Below are positions 26,320-34,594 of a stretch of 64,000 bases of DNA, in pieces. This DNA is from a bacterium MS4 (lineage in GTDB: Bacteria > Bacillota > Clostridia > Oscillospirales > Acutalibacteraceae). Where the stretch lies: contig CCFG01000017.1 in NCBI GenBank assembly GCA_000752215.1, positions 62,001 to 126,000 of the forward strand, given 5' to 3'. Under the pieces are notes generated by a model. It saw nothing but the letters and a program-made list of their open reading frames with translations. It did not search any database and had not been told where the DNA came from. Numbering within the stretch: the stretch's first letter is position 1; the number at the start of each line of letters is the position of its first letter. A program made the position numbers and the translations under genes.

Positions 26320-27021
26320 TTAATCTTCTAATATTTCACCGTCGGTGGCGACGGTAATGACACGCCACGGGATCATTTTCCCGGAATTCTGCAGAGCGGT
26401 CTTTACATAGTTGACCATTCCGCCGCAGCAGGGCACTTCCATACGCACAACGGTGACGCTTTGAATGTCGTTCAGATTCAAAATCTCCGTCAGCTTTTCA
26501 CTGTAATCGAGGTCGTCCAGTTTCGGACAGCCGATCAGCGTAATTTTATTTTTCATAAACTGATGAATATTCGGGCAGGCATAAGCCGTGCAGTCCGCGC
26601 AGATGACGATGTGCGCATTTTCAAAATACGGGGCGTTCGGCGCGACCAGCTTCAGCTGGCACGGCCACTGGCGCAGCTCCGAGCGGGCGGCTGCCGGAGC
26701 CGCCGGCTGGACCGGGGCGGGCGCGCGGTCAAACGTCTTCATGCGCATGGACGGACATCCCCCGAAAGGAGGCTGGACCGCCTTCTGTTTCATTTTGGCG
26801 TCTACCATTTCCTGATCGTACTCCCCGGCTTCGCGCTCAATAATCTGAATCGCGCCGGTCGGGCATTCGGGGAGACAGTTTCCGAGTCCGTCACAGTAGC
26901 TGTCACTGATTAGGGTTGCTTTTCCATCTATCAGCTGCAAAGCGCCTTCGTGGCAGGCGCTGATGCACAGGCCGCAGCCATTGCATTTATCAGAATCAAT
27001 CTGAACGATATGTCTTTTCAT
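26320..27021 (-). CDS. 4Fe-4S ferredoxin-domain protein linked to Hcp
   Basis: 233 residues. Two clusters near the N-terminus: CNGCGLCISACHEGA and a variant CDGLGNCLPECPTGA (the second lacks one standard cysteine). A Pro/Ala-rich linker (about 95-125) leads to a C-terminal domain with CADCTAYACPNIHQFMK and VRMEVPCCGGMVNY, probably another Fe-S site. Such proteins commonly accompany hcp and feed it electrons. First gene of the ferredoxin-hcp-cupin operon; a -10-like TATACT lies about 30 bases before the start, without a clear -35, which fits an activated promoter. Confidence 0.85.
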   Translation of the reverse strand: MKRHIVQIDSDKCNGCGLCISACHEGALQLIDGKATLISDSYCDGLGNCLPECPTGAIQIIEREAGEYDQEMVDAKMKQKAVQPPFGGCPSMRMKTFDRAPAPVQPAAPAAARSELRQWPCQLKLVAPNAPYFENAHIVICADCTAYACPNIHQFMKNKITLIGCPKLDDLDYSEKLTEILNLNDIQSVTVVRMEVPCCGGMVNYVKTALQNSGKMIPWRVITVATDGEILED

Positions 27022-27182
27022 TCAACGTTCCTCCATTTGTTTTGTTGGCCTCAGTATATCATTCTGCTTTTGTTATTTCGGTATCCACAGCTACAAAATT
27101 TAATTTATTTGAAATTTTTTTGACAACGGAATATACTGAATTTTAAGAAATATTGCGATTGACCATGCAGCGGAGGAATGAT

Positions 27183-28253
27183 ATGAAAGCAATAAAAAAG
27201 ATACTTTCCGTGCTTACGGCGGGAATCATGCTCTTTGCGCAAGGGTGCGCACCTGCTGAAGCGATTCCCGGATGGACAAAAAGCCCCTCTATGGCTGTTC
27301 CGAGAGACCAGTTCCAGATAGAAGCCGTCGGGGATAAGCTTTATGTACTGGGCGGTCTGGGATCGGATTCCAAAAGCCTGTCCTCTGTGGAATGCTACGA
27401 CCCGGTGTCTAACCAGTGGACAGTAAGAAAACCCATGCTTGACGCCAGAACTGAATTTCAGACCCGGACGGTAAACGGAAAGATTTACGCGTTCGGCGGC
27501 TGGAGCAGCACAAAACAAACCGACCAAGATAAAATCGGCGGTTTGTCCTCTTTGGAAGCGTACGACCCGGCCGCGGACCTCTGGACGGAAAAAGCATCGA
27601 TGTCCGTTCCCAGATCCGCTTTTTTAACGGAAACGGTCAATGGAATCCTTTACGCAATGGGCGGAGCGGAATCGGCTAATACAATGGAAGCGTATGACCC
27701 GGAAACCGATACATGGTCCCGCAAAGCACAGATTCCTGTGAAGATTTCCGCCTATGACTGCCGTACCGCCGTGTTAGACGGTAAAATTTTCGCATTCGGT
27801 AAGACCGTACAGGAATACGATCCCCAGACGGACGCATGGACGGTCAGGGCACCCATGCCGACAGCCAGATATAAGTTTGAGATACAGGCGGTAGGAGAAA
27901 AAATTTTTACGATGGGCGGATGTGACGGCGGCGGGAACCTTTTACCCACCGTGGAAGAATACGATCCCAAAACCGACAAATGGACAGAACGCGGCCCCAT
28001 GGCCGTGTCTCGAATGGAATTTCAGACAGAGGCTGTCGAAGGAAAAATCGATGTGTTCGGCGGAAGCAACGGAGAGGATGTTCTGTCTTCCGTAGAGGAA
28101 TACGACACGAATTTGAATAAATGGACGGAAAAGGCGCCTATGACAGTCCCCAGGACCTGGTTCGGTACAAAAGACCTGAAGGGTAAGATTTTCGCGATTG
28201 GCGGTTGGAATATTGGGACGGCGCTTTCTTCCGTGGAAAAATATGTTCCGTAA
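27183..28253 (+). CDS. Kelch-repeat lipoprotein
   Basis: 356 residues from ATG 27183 (GGAGG upstream). A signal peptide ends at C22 (LFAQGC), a weak but usable lipobox. The body consists of about six to seven Kelch repeats, each with a hydrophobic K-I/L-Y-x-x-G-G strand, an EYDP/D motif and a closing W-T-x-K-x-P-M turn; a seven-bladed beta-propeller is expected on the outer face of the membrane. Blade three lacks part of its GG strand. Kelch propellers bind proteins or sugars; some are sialate mutarotases, but active-site residues are not evident. Monocistronic, with a strong terminator. Confidence 0.88.
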   Translation: MKAIKKILSVLTAGIMLFAQGCAPAEAIPGWTKSPSMAVPRDQFQIEAVGDKLYVLGGLGSDSKSLSSVECYDPVSNQWTVRKPMLDARTEFQTRTVNGKIYAFGGWSSTKQTDQDKIGGLSSLEAYDPAADLWTEKASMSVPRSAFLTETVNGILYAMGGAESANTMEAYDPETDTWSRKAQIPVKISAYDCRTAVLDGKIFAFGKTVQEYDPQTDAWTVRAPMPTARYKFEIQAVGEKIFTMGGCDGGGNLLPTVEEYDPKTDKWTERGPMAVSRMEFQTEAVEGKIDVFGGSNGEDVLSSVEEYDTNLNKWTEKAPMTVPRTWFGTKDLKGKIFAIGGWNIGTALSSVEKYVP

Positions 28254-28295
28254 ATACCGACACAGCCCATTTGCGCAGAAAAAAACTATTGTCTG

Positions 28296-28343
28296 CAAAG
28301 CAAAGCGGCCGGGAACGATATCGTTCCCGGCCGCTTTGCTTTG
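28296..28343. terminator. Convergent terminator
   Basis: Perfect 24-bp-arm palindrome centred on GATATC (28317-28322), between the Kelch gene and the oppositely oriented alcohol dehydrogenase. Interrupted T-runs on both exits. Confidence 0.75.
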
Positions 28344-28364
28344 TTATGGTTAATTAACTTGTAA

Positions 28365-29534
28365 TCAGAAGGTGACGTCTTCGCCGTAATAGGCGCAGGT
28401 AAGGACTTTCAGCATATTGTCCGCGTCGGTCTCCCTTGGGTTGGAGCCCGTGCAGGGGTCGCCGACGGCGTTGACCGCAATTTCCTTGCAGTGCGCCTTG
28501 AAGTCTTCCTCGCTGACGCCGTTTGCCTGATAAGTCTGGGCAATATTGAGCTTTCTGTTCAGCTCGCGGACAGCTTCCACAAGGGAATTGGTCAACTGTT
28601 TGTCCGTAGCGCCCGGCAGGCCGACTTCCCTTGCAATCTGAGCGTATCTTTCCATGCAGACTCTGGAGTTGTACTGGATGACGTTCGGCAGCAGGATGGC
28701 GTTGCAGCAGCCGTGCGGAATATGGAACACCGCGCCCGTCTTATGGGCAAGGCTGTGAGAGATTCCCAGTAGCGCATTGGAAAACGCCATGCCGGCAAGA
28801 CACTGGGCAATGTGCATTTTGCCGCGCGCCTCGGCGTCGCCGTGGTAGGAATCAAGGATACTGTCAAAGATGCTGGAAATCGCCTTGAGCGCCAGCGCGT
28901 CCGAAAAGTCCGAACGGGCGGAGGCAACATAGGCTTCGATCGCATGGGTCAGGGCGTCCATACCGGTATGTGCGGTCAGGGTTTTCGGCATGGTCATCGG
29001 GATATCGGAATCCAGAACCGCAATATCCGGTGTAATTTCAAAGTCGGCAAGAGGATACTTGATATCGGTGGAATAGTCCGTGATTACGGAGAAAGCCGTC
29101 ACTTCCGAAGCGGTTCCGCTCGTGGAGGGGATGCCGACGAAAATTGCTTTTTTTCTGAGCTTCGGCATGGTGAAAGGATTTTTGATATCGTCAAAGGTTT
29201 TATCCGGATATTCGTAGAACACCCACATCGCCTTTGCAGCGTCCATGGGGGAACCGCCGCCGATGGCAACGATCACGTCCGGCTCAAACTCGCGCATAGC
29301 CTTGGCGCCGTCGTATACTCTTTCGATAGACGGGTCCGGCTCGACACCGTCATAGATCAGGGTCTGCAGGCCGGCATCTTTCAAAACATCATCCAGCTTC
29401 TGCAGGAATCCGGTTTTTCTCATGGAATGGCCGCCGGTCACAATAAAAGCTTTGTGATAGCCCTTCAAATTTTTCAGCTCGCTGATTGCGTTCGGCCCAA
29501 AGTAGATGTCTCTTGGTAAGGTGAATCGTGCCAT
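28365..29534 (-). CDS. Iron-containing alcohol dehydrogenase
   Basis: 389 residues from ATG 29534 (AGGAGG upstream; a 7-codon longer frame lacks a site). NAD-binding GGGSPMDAAKAMW, and metal ligands in TGMDALTHAIEAY, SHSLAHKTGAVFHIPHG. A family III (Adh4/EutG/YqhD-like) enzyme that reduces acetaldehyde or longer aldehydes to alcohols to regenerate NAD(P)+. A near-consensus Rex box between promoter and start implies repression when NADH is low, as for clostridial adh and butanol genes. Substrate chain length cannot be read. Confidence 0.93.
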   Translation of the reverse strand: MARFTLPRDIYFGPNAISELKNLKGYHKAFIVTGGHSMRKTGFLQKLDDVLKDAGLQTLIYDGVEPDPSIERVYDGAKAMREFEPDVIVAIGGGSPMDAAKAMWVFYEYPDKTFDDIKNPFTMPKLRKKAIFVGIPSTSGTASEVTAFSVITDYSTDIKYPLADFEITPDIAVLDSDIPMTMPKTLTAHTGMDALTHAIEAYVASARSDFSDALALKAISSIFDSILDSYHGDAEARGKMHIAQCLAGMAFSNALLGISHSLAHKTGAVFHIPHGCCNAILLPNVIQYNSRVCMERYAQIAREVGLPGATDKQLTNSLVEAVRELNRKLNIAQTYQANGVSEEDFKAHCKEIAVNAVGDPCTGSNPRETDADNMLKVLTCAYYGEDVTF

Positions 29535-29568
29535 AAATGTTCCTCCTAAATTCATTTTTTATTCATAA

Positions 29569-29586
29569 TTGTTAAAAGTATAACAA
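29569..29586. promoter_or_regulatory. Rex operator
   Basis: TTGTTAAAAGTATAACAA differs at one position from the Rex consensus TTGTTAA-N4-TTAACAA; the outer arms ATTGTTA/TAACAAT pair perfectly. It lies just downstream of the -10 box of the alcohol dehydrogenase gene. Confidence 0.8.
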
Positions 29587-29602
29587 TCTTTGTTTGATTA
29601 TT

Positions 29603-29631
29603 ATCATACCACTTTGTTCCACAATTTTCAA
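29603..29631 (-). promoter_or_regulatory. Promoter of the alcohol dehydrogenase gene
   Basis: Minus strand TTGAAA (29626-29631), 17 bases, TATGAT (29603-29608), followed by the Rex box. Confidence 0.75.
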
Positions 29632-29730
29632 GGTGTTTTACTCATTTTGTTTAGTATGATTTCCCAGTTGTATTTTTATGTAATTCCAAATAAAAAAGCC
29701 GTTTTCCGCCCTCTTGTTTGTAAATCAGCT

Positions 29731-29831
29731 TTACAGCAATTCCATTTCAGTTTGAGAAAAAAATACGTTCCTCCCCGCCTTCGGCGGGGAGGAACGTAAC
29801 CTTGTTGCAGAATCAACTGGAAATGCTGTAA
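29731..29831. repeat. Palindromic MITE-like repeat, copy B
   Basis: 101 bp bounded by TTACAGCA and its exact complement TGCTGTAA. Core hairpin with 16-bp perfect arms (29764-29779 and 29783-29798, TACGTTCCTCCCCGCC). The most regular copy; it defines the element's ends. Together with the alcohol dehydrogenase promoter it accounts for most of 29535-29971. Confidence 0.9.
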
Positions 29832-29971
29832 TTATCCTCGCGGAAAATACTCCTGACAGGGAGTCCCTAAAAATAATGTTTTTAATAACCAAAGATTCCA
29901 CCGGCTTAATGGGCGATGATATAAGAATACATAAAACAGAAACTGATTAATTCTTACGGCTCGAAGGCGAA

Positions 29972-30781
29972 CTAAGTAATAAATCTGATATAGGCTCTAT
30001 CATCCAATGAGGCTTTACCATTTGTAAAACCTCTTGTTGATTTATATATACGAATACATAATGGGTCATTTTCTCGTAACCACCGTAAATACTGTTCGCT
30101 TTCTTCCAAACTAGCATAAAGCTTAGGGTAGCCGTCGGATGCTAAAACCACTTCGCTTGCATTTGGTACGTCTACCGATTCAATCCGGGAAAAATCTTCA
30201 CAAAATCCATCTAATACGGCAAAGCCATATTCGCAATCTTTATTTGAAAACAAAAATTGTCGCTTTAATATAGGAAAAATCAACTCGTTTGATGGGTCAT
30301 TGTTACAGAGTGAAGTTATGCTGACACCATTCATCATTTCCAGTTCAAGAAATACCGCTCTAACCTCAGCGAGCAAACCGTCAATTTTCATTTCATTGCT
30401 ATGCAATTCTCCATTAAGCATAAATTGGCAATCACCATATTGCCATATTTGCGCTGACTCAATGCTATATATTACGATGGTTGCCTGCAATCTTTCCTCA
30501 TGGTTATTATAAAAAAAGTCTATATCCTGGTAGCTCTGAAATAGGGCGTGATTAAGCTTGTGAAATACACACTCTTTTGTTTCTGAGCCACTAAGTGAAT
30601 TGAGTGTGTGTTTAATGACCTCCTTGGCCCGAAATCCGCTTGTTTCACCGTCCCACTTAAATCGTCCTTTTGCCGTAACACCGTCTATAACAGCTATAAA
30701 GTGTTCATTGATAAAGATTCCATCTTCACATAAATTCATGTCATTGACTTTCGACGAAATATATTGTTCAACAATATCCAT
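29972..30781 (-). CDS. Divergent PP2C-like protein phosphatase
   Basis: 269 residues. PP2C/PPM landmarks can be placed in order: NEDG-like CEDGIFINE, VIDGVTAKG, IWQYGDCQFML (GD), VVLASDGYPKLY (SDG) and SLDDRAYIRF (DD near the end), which supply the metal aspartates. Overall divergence and extra loops set it apart from Stp/PrpC housekeeping phosphatases. AT content is higher than its neighbours, which fits horizontal acquisition. No kinase gene is adjacent. It has a leader of about 140 bases with two hairpins. Alternative: a non-catalytic PP2C-fold sensor. Confidence 0.6.
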   Translation of the reverse strand: MDIVEQYISSKVNDMNLCEDGIFINEHFIAVIDGVTAKGRFKWDGETSGFRAKEVIKHTLNSLSGSETKECVFHKLNHALFQSYQDIDFFYNNHEERLQATIVIYSIESAQIWQYGDCQFMLNGELHSNEMKIDGLLAEVRAVFLELEMMNGVSITSLCNNDPSNELIFPILKRQFLFSNKDCEYGFAVLDGFCEDFSRIESVDVPNASEVVLASDGYPKLYASLEESEQYLRWLRENDPLCIRIYKSTRGFTNGKASLDDRAYIRFIT

Positions 30782-30981
30782 TTTTTCTCCCTTAATTCGT
30801 CTCCTATTTCTTAGGCCTACTATCTCTTATGTAGCCACAACATAAAAACAGGAATCAGGGGTTGGGGCGTTCCCAACAAGAGCCTTCACAGAAGGGTGAC
30901 CACGCTTCCTACGCTTGCTATTCTTTTTGCTATTATAGCAAACACGAATTCAGCCTGTGAGTCATTGTATCCGTGTTTGCT
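30782..30981 (-). promoter_or_regulatory. Structured leader and promoter region of the PP2C-like gene
   Basis: Minus strand -10 TATAAT at 30932-30937 without a clear -35. The inverted repeat AGCAAACACG/CGTGTTTGCT (30937-30946, 30972-30981) covers the -35 zone and may be an operator. Downstream, two small hairpins (CCTTC/GAAGG and GTTGGGAACGCCCCAAC) lie in the leader. No known riboswitch class was recognised. Confidence 0.4.
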
Positions 30982-31048
30982 TTCGTATCTCACCGTCCTG
31001 TACACCGGTGAAATCTTTGGCTACGGGGAAACGAGCAGATAATCCCAG

Positions 31049-31486
31049 CTATCTTTTGCCGAGATCCCATAAAGTTTGATATAATTTCAAATAAGTCGAT
31101 GCACTGTTGCTGTTTAAGGAAAGCTGCTGTTTGTACTTTTCCAAAACCGCATCAAGCACATTTGCACCGCTTCCGCCGTTGGCAAAACAAAGCATATTTT
31201 GTCCATCGGTAGCAGAGAAATTAGTTGTTGGATCATCCATCAGCTGATTGCCTATCAAAGCTCTTCCCAATTGTTTTGATTCTTCATTTTTATTCAGCCA
31301 GAGTTCCCGTGTCATTTGGCCGTATTCCTCTTCGCTGATTTGATTGATATTATATTTGGAAACCACCTCTTCCGGCGTAGAATCAAAGATCAGGTGCTTC
31401 TGATTCTGAGCCGTCTGTGAGGTCTTGCCCTTTTCGCTTGAAGAATCCTTCCAGACCGGGGAAGCGGCCACTGAATTTATCTGCAT
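31049..31486 (-). CDS. Uncharacterised 145-residue protein
   Basis: Not recognised. Starts MQINSVAASPVWKDSS after AAAAGGAG; the N-terminal 30 residues are Ser/Lys/Gln-rich, the middle is acidic and helical (STPEEVVSKYNINQISEEEY), and the C-terminus is helical (NVLDAVLEKYKQQLSLN). No signal peptide, membrane segment or cysteine pair. The start resembles small regulatory or flagellar-type proteins of Clostridia, but no assignment is justified. It stands alone between the PP2C-like gene and the oligopeptide transporter. Confidence 0.7.
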   Translation of the reverse strand: MQINSVAASPVWKDSSSEKGKTSQTAQNQKHLIFDSTPEEVVSKYNINQISEEEYGQMTRELWLNKNEESKQLGRALIGNQLMDDPTTNFSATDGQNMLCFANGGSGANVLDAVLEKYKQQLSLNSNSASTYLKLYQTLWDLGKR

Positions 31487-31650
31487 AGGATAACAACTCC
31501 TTTTCCCAAAATCCCGAGCCGACTTTTCCGCTCGTCCAAGAATAAAACAGTCCTTAGGTATATCACCCTTTATGATTGTTCTTTATTTTCATAATAAAAC
31601 TTATTGATACAATTGTCAAATTTAATGACACAATCGAATTATTTTACATT

Positions 31651-31682
31651 AAAAAACCGGACTGCTGAAAAGCAGTCCGGTT
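31651..31682 (-). terminator. Terminator of the oligopeptide transporter operon
   Basis: 12-bp arms AACCGGACTGCT / AGCAGTCCGGTT with a GAAA loop; T6 on the minus-strand exit. Confidence 0.93.
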
Positions 31683-31695
31683 GCCGGTTTATCAA

Positions 31696-32679
31696 TCAGG
31701 AGGGCGCTGACTCGTCGTAAAGGCGGCAGGAAACGAAATGTCCCGGGGACACTTCGCGGATCTGCGGCGTATATCCGTCGCACTCGTCCGTCTTTTTGAA
31801 GCAGCGTGAGCAGAAACGGCACCCCTCGGGGGGATTGATCGGGCTCGGCACGTCGCCGGTCAGGATAATGCGCTGCTTGGATTTTGTCGGGCCAATAAAC
31901 GGAATCGCGGAAAGCAGAGCCTGCGTATAAGGATGGAGAGGGTTGGAATACAGCTCTTTTTTTGGCGCGATTTCCACCAGCTTTCCCAGATACATCACGC
32001 CCACACGATCGCTGATATGCTTCACGACGTTCAGGCCGTGTGCAATAAACAGATAGGTCAGGCCGAATTCCGCCTTCAGTTCATCCAGAAGGTTCAGGAC
32101 CTGTGCCTGAATCGAAACGTCCAGTGCGGAAACCGGCTCGTCGCACACGATCAGTTTCGGCTGTACGGCGAGCGCGCGCGCAATGCCGACACGCTGACGC
32201 TGTCCGCCGGAAAACTCATGCGGGTAGCGGTTCCTCTGATGGTTGGCCAGCCCGACACAGTTCAGAAGATAAGTGACCCTTTTTTCAATCTCATTGCTGG
32301 GGAGCAGCTTGTTGATTTTGATCGGCTCCGCAATGATATCGCCGATCGTCATTCTCGGGTTTAACGAAGCATAGGGGTCCTGGAAAATCAGCTGAATGTC
32401 CTTGCAGAATCCGCGGCGCTTTTCTTCGGACAGCTTGGTCAGGTCGGTGCCTTCAAAAATAATCTGTCCGCGCGTAGGGGTATAAAGATTGACCAGCATT
32501 TTGCCGATCGTGGTTTTCCCACAGCCGGATTCGCCGACAAGGCCGAAGGCCTCGCCCTTATGAATGGCAAACGACACGTCGTCCACCGCTTTCAGGACGC
32601 TGGTCGGGCGGCCGAAAAAGTCGTTTTCCAAATTAAAATACTTGGCCAGATTTTTTACTTCTACCAATACTTCACTCAT
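31696..32679 (-). CDS. oppF: Oligopeptide/dipeptide ABC transporter ATPase (OppF/DppF)
   Basis: 327 residues from ATG 32679 (GGAGG nine bases upstream; it overlaps oppD by 8 bases). Walker A GESGCGKTT, signature EFSGGQRQRVGIARAL, Walker B LIVCDEPVSALD, and the C-terminal peptide-transporter extension CRFCSRC...C, whose cysteines hold a 4Fe-4S cluster in Opp/Dpp ATPases. It pairs with OppD to power uptake of short peptides. Last gene of the five-gene operon. Confidence 0.93.
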   Translation of the reverse strand: MSEVLVEVKNLAKYFNLENDFFGRPTSVLKAVDDVSFAIHKGEAFGLVGESGCGKTTIGKMLVNLYTPTRGQIIFEGTDLTKLSEEKRRGFCKDIQLIFQDPYASLNPRMTIGDIIAEPIKINKLLPSNEIEKRVTYLLNCVGLANHQRNRYPHEFSGGQRQRVGIARALAVQPKLIVCDEPVSALDVSIQAQVLNLLDELKAEFGLTYLFIAHGLNVVKHISDRVGVMYLGKLVEIAPKKELYSNPLHPYTQALLSAIPFIGPTKSKQRIILTGDVPSPINPPEGCRFCSRCFKKTDECDGYTPQIREVSPGHFVSCRLYDESAPS

Positions 32680-33658
32680 GATTTTCCGCCTCCTCTGTTT
32701 CCGTTCCGTAAAGGAAGCAGCGCACCTTATGGCCGTCCCTTTCAACCAGTGCCGGCATCTTTTCGCGGCAGCAGTCCATGCACCGGTCACAGCGGTCGGA
32801 GAAAGCGCAGCCGGACGGCATTTTCAGCGGATTCGGCACCATGCCCTTGATCATATAGAGAGGTTCGCTGCTCTCATCCTCCAGTCTGGGGATGGAACGG
32901 AGCAGGCCGAGCGTATAGGGATGCATCGTCTCTTCAAACAGTGTTTTCACATCCGCTTCCTCAACGATTTTCCCGCAGTACATCACGATGACGCGGTCGG
33001 CGGCCTCCGACACCACGCCAAGGTCATGGGTGATCAGCAGGACGGCCATGTTGAATTTTTCACGCATGTGATAAAGCAGGTCGAGAATCTGCGCCTGGAT
33101 CGTCACGTCCAGCGCGGTGGTCGGTTCGTCGGCGATCAGCAGCTCCGGGCGGCACGAGAGCGCCATGGCGGTCATGACCCTCTGGCGCATACCGCCGCTC
33201 ATCTGGTGCGGGTAATCCTTGGCGCGTTCCGCCGGGGAAGGAATACCCACGATGTCGAGCATATGGACGGCGCGTTCCCACGCCTCTTTTTTAGAGAGCT
33301 TCATATGCGTCATGATGCTCTCCATGATCTGATCCTTAATGCGGTATACGGGGTTGAGCGAAGTCATCGGCTCCTGGAAAATCATAGAAATCTGGTCCCC
33401 GCGGATCGCCTGCATCTCCGACTTGCTCTTTTTCAGGAGGTCCTCGCCCTTGAACAGGATTTCTCCCTCCGTTACTCTGCCCGGCTCCTGCACAAGGCCC
33501 ATGACGGAAAGCGACGTTACGCTCTTTCCGGAACCGGACTCTCCCACGATCGCCAGAATTTCCCCTTTATTTAATGAGAAGCTGATATCGTCCACGGCGT
33601 TGACGGTGCCATGTTTCAGCTGAAATTTCGTTTTTAAATGGTTTACTTCAAGCAACAT
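32672..33658 (-). CDS. oppD: Oligopeptide/dipeptide ABC transporter ATPase (OppD/DppD)
   Basis: 328 residues. Walker [10 protein letters not shown], signature [16 protein letters not shown], Walker [13 protein letters not shown], and the C-terminal cysteine-rich extension [14 protein letters not shown] for the Fe-S cluster. Forms a heterodimer with OppF. It follows oppC by 15 bases. Confidence 0.93.
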   Translation of the reverse strand: MLLEVNHLKTKFQLKHGTVNAVDDISFSLNKGEILAIVGESGSGKSVTSLSVMGLVQEPGRVTEGEILFKGEDLLKKSKSEMQAIRGDQISMIFQEPMTSLNPVYRIKDQIMESIMTHMKLSKKEAWERAVHMLDIVGIPSPAERAKDYPHQMSGGMRQRVMTAMALSCRPELLIADEPTTALDVTIQAQILDLLYHMREKFNMAVLLITHDLGVVSEAADRVIVMYCGKIVEEADVKTLFEETMHPYTLGLLRSIPRLEDESSEPLYMIKGMVPNPLKMPSGCAFSDRCDRCMDCCREKMPALVERDGHKVRCFLYGTETEEAENHE

Positions 33659-33673
33659 AAAACTTCACCGCCT

Positions 33674-34588
33674 CTAATTCTTTCTAGATTTCGGGTCGAG
33701 CGCGTCACGCAGACCGTCGCCCAACAAATTGAACGCCAGAACCGTCAGGGTAATGGCAATGCCCGGGAAAACGAGCGTATAGGGCGCGGTGAAGATAAAG
33801 CCCCTCGCTCTGCCTAACATATCGCCCCACTCAGCCGCCGGCGGCTGTACGCCGAGGCCCAGAAAGCCCAGAGCGGCGGTATCAAGAACCGCGGTGGAAA
33901 TCCCCAGCGTTGCCCTGACCACAATGGAGGAAAGCACATTCGGAAGAATATGCTTGAAAATAATGCGGCTGTTTTTGTTTCCGATGACCCTGGCCGCCTG
34001 CACATAGTCGTTTTCCTTGACGGACAGGATACAGCCGCGCACAATGCGCGCGTATTCGGGGATAGAAACCAGGCCGATGGCGATAACCGCCTTATCGATG
34101 CCCTTGCCCAGAGCCGCCATAAAGGCGATGGCCAGCAGGATGGAGGGAATGGCGAGCATCATGTCCATGAAGCGCATGATAATCGTATCCGTTTTTCCTC
34201 CCTGATAACCGGCAACGGAGCCCAGCACGACGCCGACCGTCAGGGAAAGGGCAACCGCGCTCAAGCCAACGGTAAGGGAAATACGCGTTCCTGCAATAAT
34301 TCTGCTGAAAATATCGCGGCCAAGCTGATCGGTTCCGAACCAGTGCTCGGCGTTCGGCTGGATAAAGCTCTTCGTCATATCCGATAAATTTGGATCGTAC
34401 GGCATGATCAGCGGTCCGAAGATCGCCAGCAGCGCGAGGAACCCAATAACAATGAGGCCCGTAATCGCCGCTTTGTCCTCACAAAGCGATTCCCACATCT
34501 CTTTTAACTGAGATTCCGGTTTCTCGAGAACGACGGCTGCCTGTAATGAGGATTCTGTTTGCGGCTGGTCTGCTTTTTTCTGTGTCAT
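33674..34588 (-). CDS. oppC: Oligopeptide ABC transporter permease (OppC/DppC)
   Basis: 304 residues. Cytosolic N-terminal tail of about 40 residues, then TM1 (IVIGFLALLAIFGPLI), an OppC_N segment with HWFGTDQLGRDIFSRI, and five further helices. The EAA loop that docks on the ATPases reads EYARIVRGCIL..YVQAARVIG. Follows oppB by 6 bases. Confidence 0.93.
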   Translation of the reverse strand: MTQKKADQPQTESSLQAAVVLEKPESQLKEMWESLCEDKAAITGLIVIGFLALLAIFGPLIMPYDPNLSDMTKSFIQPNAEHWFGTDQLGRDIFSRIIAGTRISLTVGLSAVALSLTVGVVLGSVAGYQGGKTDTIIMRFMDMMLAIPSILLAIAFMAALGKGIDKAVIAIGLVSIPEYARIVRGCILSVKENDYVQAARVIGNKNSRIIFKHILPNVLSSIVVRATLGISTAVLDTAALGFLGLGVQPPAAEWGDMLGRARGFIFTAPYTLVFPGIAITLTVLAFNLLGDGLRDALDPKSRKN

Positions 34589-34594
34589 AACAAG

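Noticed and set aside
31500-31650. CRISPR array or tRNA genes
   Set aside because: No regularly spaced direct repeats and no tRNA cloverleaf or CCA-type acceptor pattern was recognised anywhere in the window.
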